A DNA stretch of 44,091 bases. Source: Candidatus Hydrogenedentota bacterium. Lineage in GTDB: Bacteria; Hydrogenedentota; Hydrogenedentia; Hydrogenedentales; GCA-2746185. Shown here one piece after another: positions 42,616 through 44,091 of this stretch; within the stretch, counting starts at the first letter, position 1; each line of letters begins with the position of its first letter. A program made the translations under genes and the position numbers. A model generated the notes under the pieces. The model had not been told where the DNA came from. It did not search any database and saw only the letters and a list, made by a program, of their open reading frames with translations. Location of the stretch: positions 1-44,091 of the forward strand of contig CANKTP010000005.1 of NCBI GenBank assembly GCA_947486375.1, written 5' to 3'.

Positions 42616-44091
42616 CCGGGTTCGACTTGGCCCAACATGCCCGGCGGGTAGTCGCGCGCGATCCAGAATTCTTTCTTCGCCTGGCAGTTGATCACGGAGG
42701 GGCGGCGCTCGTTGACGGCAATGTCCCAGCAACGCTTGAGCGCCGGCGTAAATTGATCGGGCGCCGTGACGTACTCGCCGTGACCGCCGAGGGCCTCGGA
42801 GATTTTGTCGTAGCGAAGATTTTCCTGGAAGAGGTGAACATGCGCCGCGAGCGGGTTGCTCGCATAGCCGGCCCACGTCCCCCACGCATTGTTGTTGTAG
42901 ACGATCATGATCGCGGGAATCTTGTACTTCGCCATCGTCTCGATCTCCATCCCCGAGTACGCGAAGCCCGCGTCGCCGGTGATCCCGATCACGGGCGAAC
43001 CCTTGTAGGGCGCCTGGGGTCCCGCGCCGAGGTGCATCGCCACGCCGCAGCCGAGGGCATAGCCCACGTCGGGCCCGATCGACCCGTACTGGTAGGCGCC
43101 GTTGCAGATTTGCCCGGGCCGGTAGGCGCGCAGGCGGCGGCGCGTGTATTTGCCAATACCGAAGCCACCCGAGGCCACGGTCGTTTGCTCCGGAGGAAGG
43201 TCCCCGCGATAGAGGAAGTTCGACAATTCGGTCGCAATCACGGCGGGGTGGACGGCGTCGGTATACCCGAGGCCAATCTTGTAGTGCTCGTCGTTTTCCT
43301 TCTCGAAGGCGTCCCGCGCGGCGGCGACTTCCGCCACCCAGGCGTCGTGTTTCATCGGCGCGATGGCCTCGGACAGGGCCTCGAGGGCGTTCCTCTCGTT
43401 CGCGATGATGCCCAGGTCGATGGGGATGTTGCGGCCCACGTCTTCCGCGCGCGGATCGATGCGGATGTACTTGCAGTCCACGTCGAAGGGATATTCGCCG
43501 AGCGTCGGCATGCAGTACTGGCCGATCAAGATCGCCAGATCCACGCTGTAGATCGCGCCCGGCGCGGTGCTCGCGGACAAGCGATGTCCATCGGAAAAAT
43601 GTCCGCGCATCGGGCCGGATTCCGCGACGGGGATGTCCGCCTTCTCGGCGAAAATCCGTAGCGCGTCCCACGCCTTGCTGTAAAACACGCCCATGCTCGC
43701 CACGATCATCGGGCGTTGCGCCTGTTTGATCAACTCGATGGCCTTGGCGACATCCTTCGGATCGGGATACGGCTTCGAGTCGGTGCGGTACTTCGTCTTG
43801 TCGAAGTAGCAGTCGATGTCCATCTCCGTATCGAGCATCGACTCGCGGCCCGCGGACTCGTTCGTGAAATCGAGATGCACCGGGCCGGGCACGCCGGACT
43901 TCAGCATGCGGAAGGCGTATCCGGCGTATTCATGGACGCGCTTGTTGTCGACGACCCGTTTGCCGTATTTCTTGATGCCCTCGGTCATCGGCTGCTGGTA
44001 GCCGCGCTGGATATTCGACTCGGTGTCGTCGCCGCGCAGCGACATGTTGCTGGCCACGACGAGCAACGGCGTCCGGCAGGCATTCGCCGCC
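42594..44091 (-). CDS. ThDP-dependent enzyme, acetolactate-synthase-like (N-terminus beyond window)
   Basis: About 499 residues remain and the 5' end runs off the right edge. The frame is open across 44067-44091, so the true start is outside. The ThDP-binding motif [20 protein letters not shown] with [11 protein letters not shown] 24-27 residues later is intact. A central domain ([31 protein letters not shown]) and the opening [12 protein letters not shown]-like PVHLDFTN place it in the acetolactate synthase/benzoylformate decarboxylase/oxalyl-CoA decarboxylase superfamily. No ilvN-type regulatory subunit follows. The substrate cannot be called from this fragment; oxalyl-CoA decarboxylase-like and other 2-keto-acid lyases remain possible. 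Confidence 0.85.
   Translation of the reverse strand, partial: AANACRTPLLVVASNMSLRGDDTESNIQRGYQQPMTEGIKKYGKRVVDNKRVHEYAGYAFRMLKSGVPGPVHLDFTNESAGRESMLDTEMDIDCYFDKTKYRTDSKPYPDPKDVAKAIELIKQAQRPMIVASMGVFYSKAWDALRIFAEKADIPVAESGPMRGHFSDGHRLSASTAPGAIYSVDLAILIGQYCMPTLGEYPFDVDCKYIRIDPRAEDVGRNIPIDLGIIANERNALEALSEAIAPMKHDAWVAEVAAARDAFEKENDEHYKIGLGYTDAVHPAVIATELSNFLYRGDLPPEQTTVASGGFGIGKYTRRRLRAYRPGQICNGAYQYGSIGPDVGYALGCGVAMHLGAGPQAPYKGSPVIGITGDAGFAYSGMEIETMAKYKIPAIMIVYNNNAWGTWAGYASNPLAAHVHLFQENLRYDKISEALGGHGEYVTAPDQFTPALKRCWDIAVNERRPSVINCQAKKEFWIARDYPPGMLGQVEPGCMSYNH

Noticed and set aside
42616-43671. Upstream extension of the 42088-42615 gene as a single 527-aa protein
   Set aside because: The extension is antiparallel-frame shadow of the ThDP enzyme on the same strand; its sequence is Arg/Gly-rich and unrelated to the recognisable C-terminal part.

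Overview
The window reads as ordinary chromosome from a GC-rich, Gram-negative bacterium. BamA shows an outer membrane, and an mcsA-mcsB pair and ClpC appear together with a pyrophosphate-energised ion pump, a sulfatase, FG-GAP and copper/cytochrome proteins, and many short palindromic repeats. That mix is familiar from deep-branching lineages around the PVC/Hydrogenedentota area. This placement is inference from gene content; there is no rRNA or tRNA gene to fix it.

Layout. 1-5.6 kb (mostly minus strand): palindromic repeats, a ceramidase-like exported hydrolase, an MmcQ/YjbR protein, argS, a membrane-anchored parvulin and a lone GspF. 5.9-11.9 kb (plus): clpC overlapping bamA, then an Rrf2 regulator and a NUDIX hydrolase. 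11.9-13.6 kb (minus): a small island of toxin-antitoxin-like genes sitting against the 3' end of mnmG, which is duplicated in diverged form inside the island. 13.6-25 kb: housekeeping genes (mnmG, a cNMP/HD-GYP protein, pdxA with an FG-GAP propeller protein, mazG, DnaA boxes and dnaA, mcsA-mcsB, a SurA-like lipoprotein, rpsT). 25.1-27.1 kb: a three-gene restriction-modification cassette (methylase, PD-(D/E)XK nuclease, Dam-type methylase). 27.3-33.5 kb: a sulfatase-superfamily lipoprotein, a membrane pyrophosphatase, rnc and fabF. 33.6-35.6 kb: the tail of a broken enolase-superfamily gene, against which lies an AAA ATPase + Toprim (DUF3226-like) pair, a candidate two-gene defence system. 35.7-41.3 kb: a minus-strand cluster for periplasmic oxidation (two copper-monooxygenase-like proteins with a cytochrome c motif, a DUF2911 protein and a PQQ dehydrogenase). 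41.6-44.1 kb: an orphan antitoxin-like gene, an uncharacterised protein and a ThDP-dependent enzyme cut by the window edge.

Themes. (1) Protein quality control is spread through the window: ClpC, McsA, McsB, BamA and two parvulin-like proteins. McsB has lost nearly all residues needed for arginine phosphorylation, so it is probably a pseudokinase or adaptor. (2) Three accessory insertions interrupt the housekeeping background: the mnmG-tail TA island, the R-M cassette and the AAA-Toprim pair. (3) At least four families of short non-coding repeats occur, including a 101-bp element present twice in the same orientation and a perfect 29-bp inverted repeat whose arm is translated as part of a signal peptide.

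Limits: all family names come from motif recognition by eye. No database search or folding calculation was run.
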